The translations under genes were made by a program, and so were the position numbers. This document shows, piece after piece, positions 16,980 through 24,730 of a DNA stretch of 33,654 bases (position 1 is its first letter; the number at the start of each line of letters is the position of its first letter). The notes beneath the pieces were generated by a model. It searched no databases, was not told where the DNA came from, and was given only the letters and a program-made list of their open reading frames with translations. Origin of the DNA: Bacillus sp. (in: firmicutes) (GTDB lineage: Bacteria; Bacillota; Bacilli; Bacillales; Salisediminibacteriaceae); contig JAJOJL010000013.1 of the NCBI GenBank assembly GCA_021208645.1, positions 1 to 33,654 on the forward strand, written 5' to 3'.

Positions 16980-17135
16980 TAGTGCAGTTAAAAAAGGTCG
17001 ATTCTTGGGTTTTCGAACTGACTCGAAGCAATGAGCGTAGCCGTCGCAATCTTTTAAGAGCTGACAGGAGTGGGTTTCTCCTGTCAGCGAGCGACGAGCG
17101 TAGCCATTGCTGAGATTGTTTTTGAACTGCTCTTA
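16980..17135. repeat. Structured dispersed repeat, full copy E4
   Basis: The 5' arm GTGCAGTTAAAAAAGG can fold with GTTTTCGAACTGAC (about 17009-17022). The core GCAATGAGCGTAGCCGTCGC pairs with GCGACGAGCGTAGCCATTGC (17028-17110). The inner hairpin is GCTGACAGGAG/CTCCTGTCAGC. The distal arm TTTTTGAACTGCTCTTA (17119-17135) is a second possible partner for the 5' arm. It follows the LtaS-family terminator directly. Confidence 0.85.
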
Positions 17136-17191
17136 TGGAATTAGCTGGTGAAATTCTTTCTGTTCGTTTAAAAACGGTTTGAAATTAGCCT

Positions 17192-17465
17192 CTATTTTAA
17201 TGCAAACCTCTTTTTCGTTAAAATAGATAGCCTTTTGCTTCCTATTTTAACGAATACATACCCTTTCATTAAAATACGCTTCTAAATCAGCTGCTATTTT
17301 AAAGCAAATCTCTTTTTCATTAAAATAGCTAGTCTTTTGCTCCCCTATTTTAACGAAAACACACAATTTCGTTAAAATACGCTTCAATATCAGCCGCTAT
17401 TTTAATGCAATTCCCTTTTTCGTTAAAATAGCCAGCTTTTTGCTCCCCTATTTTAACGAAAACAC
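17192..17465. repeat. Array of alternating inverted 13-15-mers with 51-bp period
   Basis: CTATTTTAA(C/T/A)G(A/C)A starts at 17192, 17242, 17294, 17345, 17397 and 17448, 50-52 bases apart. Between each pair lies the inverted form (T)TTCGTTAAAATA(G/C). There are thus about eleven arms in alternating orientation, with a higher-order unit of 102-103 bp present about 2.6 times. It ends 27 bases before the stop of the CobW gene, so it lies in that gene's 3' untranslated region. There are no unique spacers. Confidence 0.85.
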
Positions 17466-17492
17466 ACGCTTTTCCCTCAGAAGAGAATCCTA

Positions 17493-18680
17493 TCATTCTG
17501 CCACTGTATACGGTGGTAACGGATCTTTTAACGTATTCCAATCCTGCAGCATTTCTTCATCCGTTAACAGGCATGTATCCAAAGATCTCTCTACTTCTTC
17601 TTTATTCATGTCTAAGCCAATTAACACGAGCTCTGTTATCCGATCTCCGTATTGAGGATCCCATTTCTCGAGAAGCTCCGGTTCTTCCTTCAAGGTTTGC
17701 TCCCGCTCTTCATCGGAATATGCCGCTACCCATTCACCAGCACCTTGAATCATTAAGGAATGACCTGCTTGTGATAATAATCCCGTAATATCATTTCTTG
17801 TGGCCAGCCAAAAGAAGCCTTTCGCACGTACTACGTCAATTGGCCAATCCTCGAGCCAAGCCATCCATCTTTCTGGATGAAACGGTCGCTTTCTTCGATA
17901 GACAAAGGAGCTGATTCCATATTCATCCGTTTCTGGCACATGTTCTTCATTTAATTCTTTGATCCAACCAGCCCCTTGACTAGCTTTTTCAAAATCAAAC
18001 AAACTAGTATTTAGAATTTGATCAAGCTCCACAACGGAGTTAACACTTTCAAGGACAACTGCATCAGGGTTTAACTTCTTCACAATTCCCTTAAGCTCTA
18101 CTATATCTTCCGCTTCTACTAAATCTGTTTTATTGACAATAATCACGTTAGCAAACTCAATCTGGTCGATTAATAAATCGGCAATTTCTCTCGTGTCGTG
18201 TTCATCATTGCCTTGTTTTCGGTCAAGTAAGTTTTCCCCAGAAGCGTAATCTTGCCAAAAACCATTGGCATCCACAACCGTTACCATGGTGTCCAGTTGA
18301 CAGATGTCTGGCAGATTAATTCCCAGCTCTTCATCTACATACGTAAATGATTGGGCAACAGGAACAGGTTCGGAAATTCCAGTTGATTCTATCACAATGT
18401 AATCAATATCTCCTGAGTTTACTAGTTTCTCAACCTCTATAATCAGGTCTTCCCGAAGAGTACAACAAATACAGCCATTCTGAAGCTCCACCAGCTTTTC
18501 TTCTGAACGGGAAAAGCCCCCTTGCTTAATCATGGAAGCGTCAATGTTAATTTCGCTCATATCATTAACAATGACGGCAATTTTCTTGTTTTCACGATTT
18601 GCTAATATATGATTTAATAATGTTGTTTTTCCAGATCCTAAAAATCCACTTAAAACCGTAACTGGTACTTTTTTCTCCAA
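17493..18680 (-). CDS. CobW/COG0523 family zinc-handling GTPase
   Basis: 395 aa from TTG 18680. The Walker A loop is [10 protein letters not shown], the family metal motif C-x-C-C is NGCICCTL, and the guanine motif is IVNKTDL. The C-terminal CobW_C domain contains RPFHPERW and FFWLATR. Such proteins deliver Zn to target enzymes under shortage (the ZagA/YciC group in Bacillus). The Zur box in front of the operon supports this job here. AGGAG lies nine bases before TTG 18680; TTG 18689 is closer than usual to that site. It is the second gene after the FAD protein, with 27 bases between. Its 3' region holds an inverted-repeat array. Confidence 0.88.
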   Translation of the reverse strand: MEKKVPVTVLSGFLGSGKTTLLNHILANRENKKIAVIVNDMSEINIDASMIKQGGFSRSEEKLVELQNGCICCTLREDLIIEVEKLVNSGDIDYIVIESTGISEPVPVAQSFTYVDEELGINLPDICQLDTMVTVVDANGFWQDYASGENLLDRKQGNDEHDTREIADLLIDQIEFANVIIVNKTDLVEAEDIVELKGIVKKLNPDAVVLESVNSVVELDQILNTSLFDFEKASQGAGWIKELNEEHVPETDEYGISSFVYRRKRPFHPERWMAWLEDWPIDVVRAKGFFWLATRNDITGLLSQAGHSLMIQGAGEWVAAYSDEEREQTLKEEPELLEKWDPQYGDRITELVLIGLDMNKEEVERSLDTCLLTDEEMLQDWNTLKDPLPPYTVAE

Positions 18681-18707
18681 TTTATTCAACTCCTGATTTC
18701 ATTTAAT

Positions 18708-19877
18708 TTATATACTTGCTACAATTCTTTCTGCTGCTCTCTTCGCCCCTGATATATTACGAGCAACTGGACCTATTTCTAGCTCAGCCAGTGCTCCTGA
18801 TACGTAGAGGTGATCACACCACTCTAATGTTTCTTTCACAATTGGATAGCCACACTTGGCACACTTCAACTGCTGATTATTAATTAATTCTTGTATCCAG
18901 TCTCTTTGAGGAATTGACGATTGGAAGCCCGTAGCCAATATAACCGCTCTTCCCTTTATTACTTCATTTTCTTTAAGATGTATTACACATTCTTTAGCTG
19001 AGCCTTCACTTATGGAGTCTATTTCTCCAGTCACAATGCCTATCTTTTCCTCAGCTTGTAATTTCTTTAACATTAGATGTAGTTCACGGGGAATCGAACC
19101 TTTATACCGTGCCTTCTGTATAATACTTCTCCTTAAGGTGTAATCTTGAACCTTTTCAAAGGATGACATATTTTTAGGGCCCAGCCAGCCCGGGTCACTG
19201 TCAAATGGGTGGACTCGGAATGGGTGACGTTTTAATAACGTCACTTTACCTGGGTATATACGAGCCATTTTGATGGTTAAATGGGCAGCGGTTATACCAC
19301 CGCCAACAACTGTGATAGGTGTTGGAAGAGCATGTAAGTCAGGCAGGTCTTCCCCAAAAATGTGATAAACAGGAGCATGATCTTTTTCTTTTGCATGGAA
19401 CGCCCATTCTGGTATGTTAAGTTGATCATTAACGCTAACAGAAATCACTAAATTTTTCCCTGTAATTATCTCACCGTTTTCTGTTTTTACTTTCCAGACG
19501 TCCCCATCTTTCCTTACCTGAATTACTTTGCCCCTGTACCATGAGTGGAAAATATTTAAATTTCTTAATATCTCCTCACTATGGCCGTTAAACAAATGTA
19601 AAGCTGGTCTATCGTACATTCCATAAAACGCTCGACTTTCCTCCATTGCTTTTGCGTACTTATGCAAGCTTAATGGGTCCATATCCATATGGTGAACTGA
19701 TGGTGACCGAAGAAATTCCATTCCTATTAGATTGGTATTTCGTTTCCACTTTTGAAGAGGTTCCTGATTGGGATCGATAATCAGAAGTTGATCAGACGTG
19801 GTTTTACGATTTTTTAATAAATACGTAGCGATCGTACAGCCGTGAACTCCACCACCGATGATTACCCATTCGTACAA
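18708..19877 (-). CDS. FAD/NAD(P)-dependent oxidoreductase under Zur control
   Basis: 389 aa. Two dinucleotide-binding motifs are present: VIIGGGVHGCTIATYL at the N-terminus for FAD, and TVVGGGITAAHL at about 195 for NAD(P)H. The stretch VILATGFQSS is the ATG motif of flavin N-monooxygenases, so the nearest type is the SidA/lysine-hydroxylase-like group. A CAKCG pair lies near the C-terminus (about residues 337-340) and could bind metal. TTG 19877 is the start, with GGGAGGG seven bases upstream. It is the first gene of a two-gene operon with the CobW GTPase, behind a Zur box. Its reaction is unknown; a link to zinc shortage follows from the promoter and neighbour. Confidence 0.75.
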   Translation of the reverse strand: MYEWVIIGGGVHGCTIATYLLKNRKTTSDQLLIIDPNQEPLQKWKRNTNLIGMEFLRSPSVHHMDMDPLSLHKYAKAMEESRAFYGMYDRPALHLFNGHSEEILRNLNIFHSWYRGKVIQVRKDGDVWKVKTENGEIITGKNLVISVSVNDQLNIPEWAFHAKEKDHAPVYHIFGEDLPDLHALPTPITVVGGGITAAHLTIKMARIYPGKVTLLKRHPFRVHPFDSDPGWLGPKNMSSFEKVQDYTLRRSIIQKARYKGSIPRELHLMLKKLQAEEKIGIVTGEIDSISEGSAKECVIHLKENEVIKGRAVILATGFQSSIPQRDWIQELINNQQLKCAKCGYPIVKETLEWCDHLYVSGALAELEIGPVARNISGAKRAAERIVASI

Positions 19878-19896
19878 ACAGTCGCCCTCCCTTAAA

Positions 19897-19950
19897 ACAA
19901 ATCGTAATTATTACGTTTTGTATTGTATCGGAAGATGAAGAGAATTGCAA
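19897..19950 (-). promoter_or_regulatory. Sigma-A promoter with overlapping Zur box
   Basis: On the minus strand TTGCAA (19945-19950) and TACAAT (19922-19927) are 17 bases apart. The -10 is followed at once by the near-perfect palindrome AACGTAATAATTACGATTT (19899-19917), with flanking CAAA/TTTG. It matches the Bacillus Zur operator (TCGTAAT-N-ATTACGA type). The position over the start site fits Zn-dependent repression of the FAD-CobW operon. Confidence 0.85.
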
Positions 19951-19960
19951 TGATTATCTT

Positions 19961-20122
19961 TAAAGAGTCTGTTCAAAAAGATCAGTTTCGGAGCTTTTTG
20001 AACAGACTGGAAGCAATGAGCGTAGCCGTTCGATTCTTATAAAACCTGACAGGAATGGGTTTCTCCTGTCAGCAAGCGACGTGCAAAACCATTGCCAAGA
20101 TATTTTTAGAACATGCTCTTTA
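19961..20122. repeat. Structured dispersed repeat, full but decayed copy E5
   Basis: The end hairpin AGTCTGTTCAAAAAG/CTTTTTGAACAGACT is a perfect 15-bp stem (19966-20008). The core starts GCAATGAGCGTAGCCG (20013) and the inner hairpin is CTGACAGG/CCTGTCAG. The second core half has drifted (GCGACGTGCAAAACC). The distal arm TTTTTAGAACATGCTCTTTA (20103-20122) is an imperfect inverted match to the 5' end TAAAGAGTCTGTTCAAAAA. The element fills the space between the Zur promoter, whose -35 is 11 bases away, and the DUF1538 operon. Confidence 0.85.
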
Positions 20123-20181
20123 GTACTATCGAAAAACAATATTTTGCAGTGAGCAATTCTATTAGCAAACCTAAGTAAACA

Positions 20182-20210
20182 TTGGTATCATTAATAGTAA
20201 CTATTATAAA
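20182..20210 (+). promoter_or_regulatory. Candidate sigma-A promoter of the DUF1538 operon
   Basis: TTGGTA (20182-20187) and TATAAA (20205-20210) are 17 bases apart, 26 bases before the first ATG. No other operator is recognised here. Confidence 0.5.
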
Positions 20211-20235
20211 AGTCAGATTATTAAAGGGGGAAAAT

Positions 20236-20928
20236 ATGCAAGAGATTCGAGATACAGTTAAAGAAGTAATATACGCAGTTATGCCCATTACTTTTGTAGT
20301 CGTAATACTACAATTCACGATTATCTGGCTCCCACTCGAAATGTTTTTGCAATTTTTAGTTGGAGTCGCATTTGTAACGATAGGATTAATATTGTTCCTT
20401 CTTGGTGTGCATGTTGGCCTCCTTCCTGTGGGAGAAATGATTGGGTCTAGTCTTCCGAAGACAGGGAAGCTTTGGATGATTTTATTCTTCGGCTTTTTAT
20501 TAGGGTTTGTTGTCACCGTAGCTGAGCCTGATGTTCGCGTGTTAGCCCTACAGGTTGATCAAGTTTCTGGTGGGGAAATATCAAGAAATATCTTGGTCTA
20601 TTCCGTTGCATTAGGTGTCGGTATCTTCGTCATGCTGGCCATGCTCCGGATTGTTTTTAACATACCGATCACGTATTTACTCGTTGGCGGATATGGCGTT
20701 GTATTTCTATTGGCAGCCTTTACGCCAGCCTCGTTTATTTCCATTTCCTTTGACGCTGGCGGTGTAACAACAGGCCCTATGACTGTGCCGTTTATATTAG
20801 CATTAGGGGTGGGGGTAGCTTCCGTTCTCCGAGGGAAAACATCTTCCAGTGACAGTTTCGGCCTCGTTGCCCTTGCATCCATCGGTCCAATAATTGCTGT
20901 TCTCATTTTGGGGGTGATTTACGGGTGA
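20236..20928 (+). CDS. DUF1538 family membrane protein, subunit A
   Basis: 230 aa with about six transmembrane helices. The motifs shared with the next gene are AEPDVRVLALQVDQVSGG, a Gly-rich helix ending in RI...IP, FDAGGVTTGPMTVPFILA, LGVGVASV and a final GPIIAVLILG. These polar Gly/Asp/Thr-rich re-entrant-like stretches suggest a translocation path. AAAGGGGG lies five bases before ATG 20236. The stop TGA overlaps the GTG start of subunit B (GTGA), so translation is probably coupled. DUF1538 proteins have no settled function. The P-II and CBS genes that follow point to a nucleotide- or energy-controlled transporter or channel. Confidence 0.82.
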   Translation: MQEIRDTVKEVIYAVMPITFVVVILQFTIIWLPLEMFLQFLVGVAFVTIGLILFLLGVHVGLLPVGEMIGSSLPKTGKLWMILFFGFLLGFVVTVAEPDVRVLALQVDQVSGGEISRNILVYSVALGVGIFVMLAMLRIVFNIPITYLLVGGYGVVFLLAAFTPASFISISFDAGGVTTGPMTVPFILALGVGVASVLRGKTSSSDSFGLVALASIGPIIAVLILGVIYG

Positions 20929-21679
20929 ACATACACATATTTAAAGGTTTCGATCATGTTTTACTAGAAGTAACCTTCGCCCTCGTTCCGTTAATGGTAT
21001 TCTTCTTAATCTTTCAGTTTTTCTTTTTTAAAGCTGGAAAAACAAAAAATTGATTAATATTGGAAAAGGAATGATCCTCTCCTTCTTCGGTTTGGCTTTT
21101 TTCCTGCAAGGAGTGGAAGTTGGCTTTTTCCCAGTAGGGCAATTGATGGGTGAAAAACTTGGTGTTATCTCTTACAGCTGGATACTTATCCCCATTGGCT
21201 TTGTTTTCGGATTCGTTGCCACCTTTGCGGAACCAGCAGTCAGGATATTAAATCACGAAGTAGAGAAAGTATCAGGTGGTTATATATCACAAAAGGTAAT
21301 GCTCTATACACTTTCCATTGGAGTTGCTGTCTCCATTGCCTTATCGATGGTTAGAATATTACTGGGGATTCCCCTTTGGTATTTTATTATTCCAGGCTAT
21401 TTAATTGCATTAATTATGATCTTCTTTTCTTCCAAGACGTTCACTTCCATTGCTTTTGATTCTGGAGGAGTGGCAACTGGGCCCATGACCGTAACCTTTA
21501 TTTTAGCAATCGCCGTAGGGGTTGCTTCTGTTACGGAAGGTCGAGATCCATTGATTGACGGCTTTGGGATGATTGCATTAGTGGCCTTGTCACCAATTAT
21601 TTCCGTTCTCACATTAGGCTTACTATTTGAAGGAAAGGGGCGAGAACGTGTTAAAGAACAAAGTAAACATGAAGCATAA
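20925..21679 (+). CDS. DUF1538 family membrane protein, subunit B (frameshifted)
   Basis: After repair this is 250 aa. It is a paralogue of subunit A with the same block order: AEPAVRILNHEVEKVSGG, FDSGGVATGPMTVTFILA, VGVASV and SPIISVLTLG. The GTG start overlaps the stop of subunit A. The frame is broken near 21024-21049. Two short runs, T6 at 21024-21029 and A6 at 21044-21049, each look one base long. Trimming both gives FQFFFLKLEKQKLINIGKGM, which fits the family; one missing A in the second run is the other option. As given, a shorter frame opens only at TTG 21050. The 3' end overlaps the P-II gene by 32 bases. Confidence 0.78.
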
Positions 21680-22393
21680 ACTCATTATTACCATTGTTAA
21701 AAAGGGACAAGCAAAGAAAGTAGTCTCCGCCTCCAAAGCAGCTGGGGCAGAAGGTGGCACCATCCTGCTCGGAAAAGGAACCGGTGTCCATGAAAACAAG
21801 TCCTTTTTAGGAATTCCCATTGCTCCAGAGAAAGAAATTATTTTTACACTCGTAAAAGATGAAATCGCAGAGGATGTCATTCACAGTATTGAAACGAAAG
21901 GGAACCTAGCGAAACCTGGTGCCGGATTGGGAATTGTCATTGACACGAAAACAATCACAGGCATTGCACACCTTATGGGAGTATCCATTCCCTCAGGGAA
22001 GGACGAGGAAGGAGAAAAGGACAGAATGCAAACACAAACGATGCTTTATGATCTCATCGTGACGATCGTAAACAAGGGAGATTCCGATAAAGTTGTAGAC
22101 GCTTCGAAAAAAAGCCGGTGCAGAAGGCGGAACAATTCTTTCTGGTCGTGGTACAGGAATTCATGAGCAGGCTAAATTTTTTAAATATTATGATTGAACC
22201 AGAAAAAGAAGTGGTCCTTACCTTAATTGACCGGAAAAAAACAGAAGACGTTTTGAACCGAATAAATATGGATGCGGAACTATGCGAACCTGGAAAGGGA
22301 ATTGCTTTCGTACTTGAAGTGGAACGGACAATCGGCATTAACCATATATTAAATCGAATGATAAATAATAAATTTGGTGATGATGATGCCTAA
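21648..22393 (+). CDS. Double P-II-domain regulatory protein (frameshifted)
   Basis: After repair this is about 247 aa made of two P-II-like domains. Domain 1 has KLIITIVKKGQAKKVVSASKAAGAEGGTIL and FLGIPIAPEKEIIFTLV. Domain 2 repeats this as YDLIVTIVNKGDSDKVVDASKKAGAEGGTIL and FLNIMIEPEKEVVLTLI. P-II proteins form trimers that bind ATP/ADP and often sit on transporters. Two runs look one base long: A7 at 22107-22113 and T6 at 22177-22182. Repairing both aligns domain 2 with domain 1 throughout. GTG 21648 is the start, with AAAGGGG seven bases upstream inside the end of subunit B. The covalent fusion of two domains is less usual than a single domain. Confidence 0.82.
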
Positions 22394-22817
22394 AGTAAAG
22401 GATGTTTATACACAAATAACCAAATCTCCGTCCATTATTGCAGAAACTACCAATATTAAAGAAATTAAAGGACTCTTTAAAAAAGCTGCTCCCATAAAAC
22501 GTTCCTTGTATGTTGTTGATAGTAAAGGGGAGTTGGCTGGGATTATAACGATTGAAGATTTATTGAAAGCCATCTCTGTCCAAAAAAATGCCCATCAAAA
22601 TGTTAGCATTAATAAACGCTCCCTTTATTTATATGTTTCTCAAGAAACGCTTGCAAAAGATATTATGAGAAGCATCGTTTCTGTTACCTTAGAGGACAAT
22701 TTAGAAGATGCGCTAAACAAAATGGTTCAGCATGACCTAGACGAACTTCCTGTTATTGATGGAGACCGTAAAGTAATCGGTGATTTAAATGCCTATGAAA
22801 TCATAACTGAAATCTAA
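22380..22817 (+). CDS. CBS-pair protein of the DUF1538 operon
   Basis: About 145 aa with little beyond two CBS motifs. The first runs VYTQITKSPSIIAETTNIKEI to GELAGIITIEDLLKAI. The second runs KDIMRSIVSVTLEDNLEDALNKM to LPVIDGDRKVIGDLNAYEIITEI. CBS pairs bind adenine nucleotides or SAM and gate transporters or enzymes. Three ATG codons in a row at 22380-22388 are possible starts. They overlap the P-II stop and no separate strong site exists, so translational coupling is likely. Together with the P-II protein it gives this operon two likely nucleotide sensors. Confidence 0.8.
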   Translation: MMMPKVKDVYTQITKSPSIIAETTNIKEIKGLFKKAAPIKRSLYVVDSKGELAGIITIEDLLKAISVQKNAHQNVSINKRSLYLYVSQETLAKDIMRSIVSVTLEDNLEDALNKMVQHDLDELPVIDGDRKVIGDLNAYEIITEI

Positions 22818-22831
22818 AAAGGATGTTTTAC

Positions 22832-23653
22832 ATGGTAAAAGAGGTTTTTAAAGAGGCGGAAGACCAATTCTTAACCCTTGACTGGAACAATTTTTTACCT
22901 GGATTAACTGCCGGGTTTACGACAAAAATAGGTGGCAACAGTTCATCGTCCTTTTCTTCCCTTAATTTAGGGCTTCACGTGAACGATGACCTAGGTGCCG
23001 TTGCCGAAAACCGAAAACTGCTCTCAGAGTTATTGGACTTTCCCACTTCCAATTGGGCCTGCTCCGACCAAGTTCATGATAATCAAATCATGGAAGTTAC
23101 AAAAGAGGAAGCAGGTAAAGGCGTCTTTCACTACGAAGAAAGTATCAAAGGTACAGATGGTGTCTATACGAAAGAAGCCAATATACTCCTTACCCTTTGC
23201 TATGCCGATTGTGTGCCGTTATATTTCTGTGCCACAAACAAAAAGTTAATCGGTATGGCACATGCTGGTTGGAAAGGTACAGTCAAAGACATTGCTGGGG
23301 AAATGGTCAGGAAGTGGCAGGAAAAAGAAGGTGTCCACCCGTCTGAAATCATTGCTGCCATTGGTCCCTCCATCGGTGATTGCTGTTATTTGGTGGATGA
23401 TTATGTCATTAATTTTGTTGAAGATAAGCTTTCCAATAATGATGCTAAACCGTATAAAGAAGTAAGTCAGGGGCAGTATTCCCTTAACTTAAAAGATTTA
23501 AATAAACTACTAATGATGAAAGCTGGTATTCGAGAGGAAAACATTCACGTTTCCTCCTACTGCACAAGTTGCAACAGCGAATTGTTCTTTTCCCACCGTC
23601 GGGATAAAGGAAAGACAGGAAGAATGATGAGTTTTATGGGAAGAAAAGAATAA
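22832..23653 (+). CDS. PgeF/YfiH family protein (laccase-domain, purine nucleoside phosphorylase type)
   Basis: 273 aa. The metal-site residues of the family are visible: Cys in LCYADCVPLYF, His in MAHAGWKGTVKD and the C-terminal SHRRDKGKTGRMMSF. The family was long called laccase or polyphenol oxidase. Members such as LACC1 and YlmD act on purine nucleosides, and E. coli YfiH (PgeF) clears a misbuilt peptidoglycan precursor. ATG 22832 is chosen because AAAAAGG lies about nine bases upstream; ATG 22823 abuts the site. It follows the CBS gene by 14 bases and ends the operon at a strong terminator. Bacillus usually has another copy in the division cluster. Confidence 0.85.
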   Translation: MVKEVFKEAEDQFLTLDWNNFLPGLTAGFTTKIGGNSSSSFSSLNLGLHVNDDLGAVAENRKLLSELLDFPTSNWACSDQVHDNQIMEVTKEEAGKGVFHYEESIKGTDGVYTKEANILLTLCYADCVPLYFCATNKKLIGMAHAGWKGTVKDIAGEMVRKWQEKEGVHPSEIIAAIGPSIGDCCYLVDDYVINFVEDKLSNNDAKPYKEVSQGQYSLNLKDLNKLLMMKAGIREENIHVSSYCTSCNSELFFSHRRDKGKTGRMMSFMGRKE

Positions 23654-23664
23654 AACATGATGAA

Positions 23665-23708
23665 AAAGATGCCAACTGATTGTTCTTAAATCGGTGGCAT
23701 CTTTTTTT
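23665..23708 (+). terminator. Terminator of the DUF1538 operon
   Basis: AAAGATGCCA pairs with TGGCATCTTT, extended by CTGAT/ATCGG, and is followed by a seven-T run. It is 12 bases past the PgeF-family stop. Confidence 0.9.
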
Positions 23709-23834
23709 ACCAAATGGTGGTCTTGGGTTTATTGTGTATGTAAGGTTGAAAATGAAAAGATATCTTTATGAACGGAGATATATCTCCATATCCGTGATCA
23801 TTAACATTACTTTTGGTAACTTACCTTACTATGC

Positions 23835-24497
23835 TTACATTGCCACATCCTCAAATCGCCTAATGTCTTTATTGTGGCCTATAACAATTAGTAAATCTCC
23901 AGCAAGTATTTCATAATCCGGTTCTGGAGAAATATTTATTTCTTCCCCTTTTTTTATTGCTAAAATAGTTACCCCAAATTTCGCACGGATATCTAGTTGA
24001 ACTAATGTTTTTCCTTCTATCTTTCTTGTAGCAATTAATTCCACAATGCTGTATTCATCGGACAGCTCAATGAAATCAATGACCTTCTCATCTGACATTT
24101 GCTGAGCAACCCGTCTTCCCATGTCCATTTCAGGGTGAACGATTTGATCGGCGCCTATCTTTTCTAATACTTTGTGATGATAGTCATTTTTTGCTTTAAC
24201 AAGGACGTTTTTCACACCCAGTTCCTTCAACAGTAACGTCGTTAGTATACTTGCTTGAATGTTATCCCCAATAGCTACAACAACATTATCAAAATTACGG
24301 ATCCCCAACGAACGAAGCGTATTTTCATCCGTAGAATTAGCCACTACAGCATGGGTTGCTACATTGGCATAATTATTAACTTTCTCTTCGTCCGTATCAA
24401 TAGCTAAAACTTCATGGCCTTGTACTATTAGTTCATTACAAACACTTCCGCCAAATCGGCCGAGACCAATCACGACAAATTGTTTTTTTTCCGGCAT
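23835..24497 (-). CDS. ktrA: KtrA-type potassium uptake regulatory subunit (RCK)
   Basis: 220 aa. The N-terminal RCK_N Rossmann domain has VVIGLGRFGGSVCNEL and the acidic end of strand 2 (VLAIDTDEEKVN). The C-terminal TrkA_C domain (about 135-220) contains IVELIATRKIEGKTLVQLDIR and AGDLLIVIGH. It is the cytoplasmic gate ring that binds ATP/ADP and c-di-AMP and controls a KtrB-type potassium channel. No KtrB gene lies nearby. GGAG lies upstream of the ATG. The leader is a c-di-AMP riboswitch, as for yuaA in B. subtilis, so transcription should drop when c-di-AMP and potassium are high. KtrC is the alternative name; the riboswitch favours KtrA. Confidence 0.9.
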   Translation of the reverse strand: MPEKKQFVVIGLGRFGGSVCNELIVQGHEVLAIDTDEEKVNNYANVATHAVVANSTDENTLRSLGIRNFDNVVVAIGDNIQASILTTLLLKELGVKNVLVKAKNDYHHKVLEKIGADQIVHPEMDMGRRVAQQMSDEKVIDFIELSDEYSIVELIATRKIEGKTLVQLDIRAKFGVTILAIKKGEEINISPEPDYEILAGDLLIVIGHNKDIRRFEDVAM

Positions 24498-24518
24498 ATT
24501 TCCATCTCCTTAACATAA

Positions 24519-24545
24519 AAAGACCATTCCTAAGAAGGGTCTCTT
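24519..24545 (-). terminator. Riboswitch expression-platform terminator
   Basis: On the minus strand AGACCCTTC pairs with GAATGGTCT and is followed by TTTTT. A GGTCT just upstream (24549-24554) can pair with the same AGACC, giving an alternative hairpin. The terminator is 22 bases before the ktrA start. Confidence 0.7.
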
Positions 24546-24555
24546 TGCTAGACCT

Positions 24556-24700
24556 TTCTTCCTTACACGCTGACGAAGTTAGCTGTCGGGTTAGGGATTG
24601 GAAGTATCCCCTCTTACTTAAGATTCACCCCAAGATAAGCAGCTATTCCTGTTTATCAAAGATGGTTCCTCCGTTTTGTTAGAAAACAAATTAAGCGATC
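24556..24700 (-). ncRNA. ydaO-yuaA type c-di-AMP riboswitch
   Basis: On the minus strand the leader carries the class landmarks in order: CGCTTAAT, CGGAGGAACC, TGGGGTGAATC, AAGAGGGGA and CCCTAACCCGACAGCTAAC, closing with TCGTCAGCG. Position, gene partner (ktrA) and the terminator that follows all fit. The match is from memory of the consensus, not from a covariance search. Confidence 0.85.
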
Positions 24701-24730
24701 AAAAAGGTAATTTATTTAATTTATAAACGT

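Noticed and set aside
17192-17465. CRISPR array
   Set aside because: The arms alternate in orientation and the intervening sequence is itself repeated at 102-103 bp. There are no unique spacers and no cas genes.
21050-21679. Subunit B starting at TTG 21050
   Set aside because: The first helix of the DUF1538 fold would be missing, while the GTG at 20925 overlaps the previous stop and supplies it.
22118-22393. Separate second P-II gene
   Set aside because: The open part is only the end of domain 2. After correcting two runs it is continuous with domain 1, with no start signal between.
23774-23787. Operator at the perfect palindrome GGAGATATATCTCC
   Set aside because: It lies between the ends of two converging genes, with no promoter, so it is more likely a chance or terminator-related hairpin.
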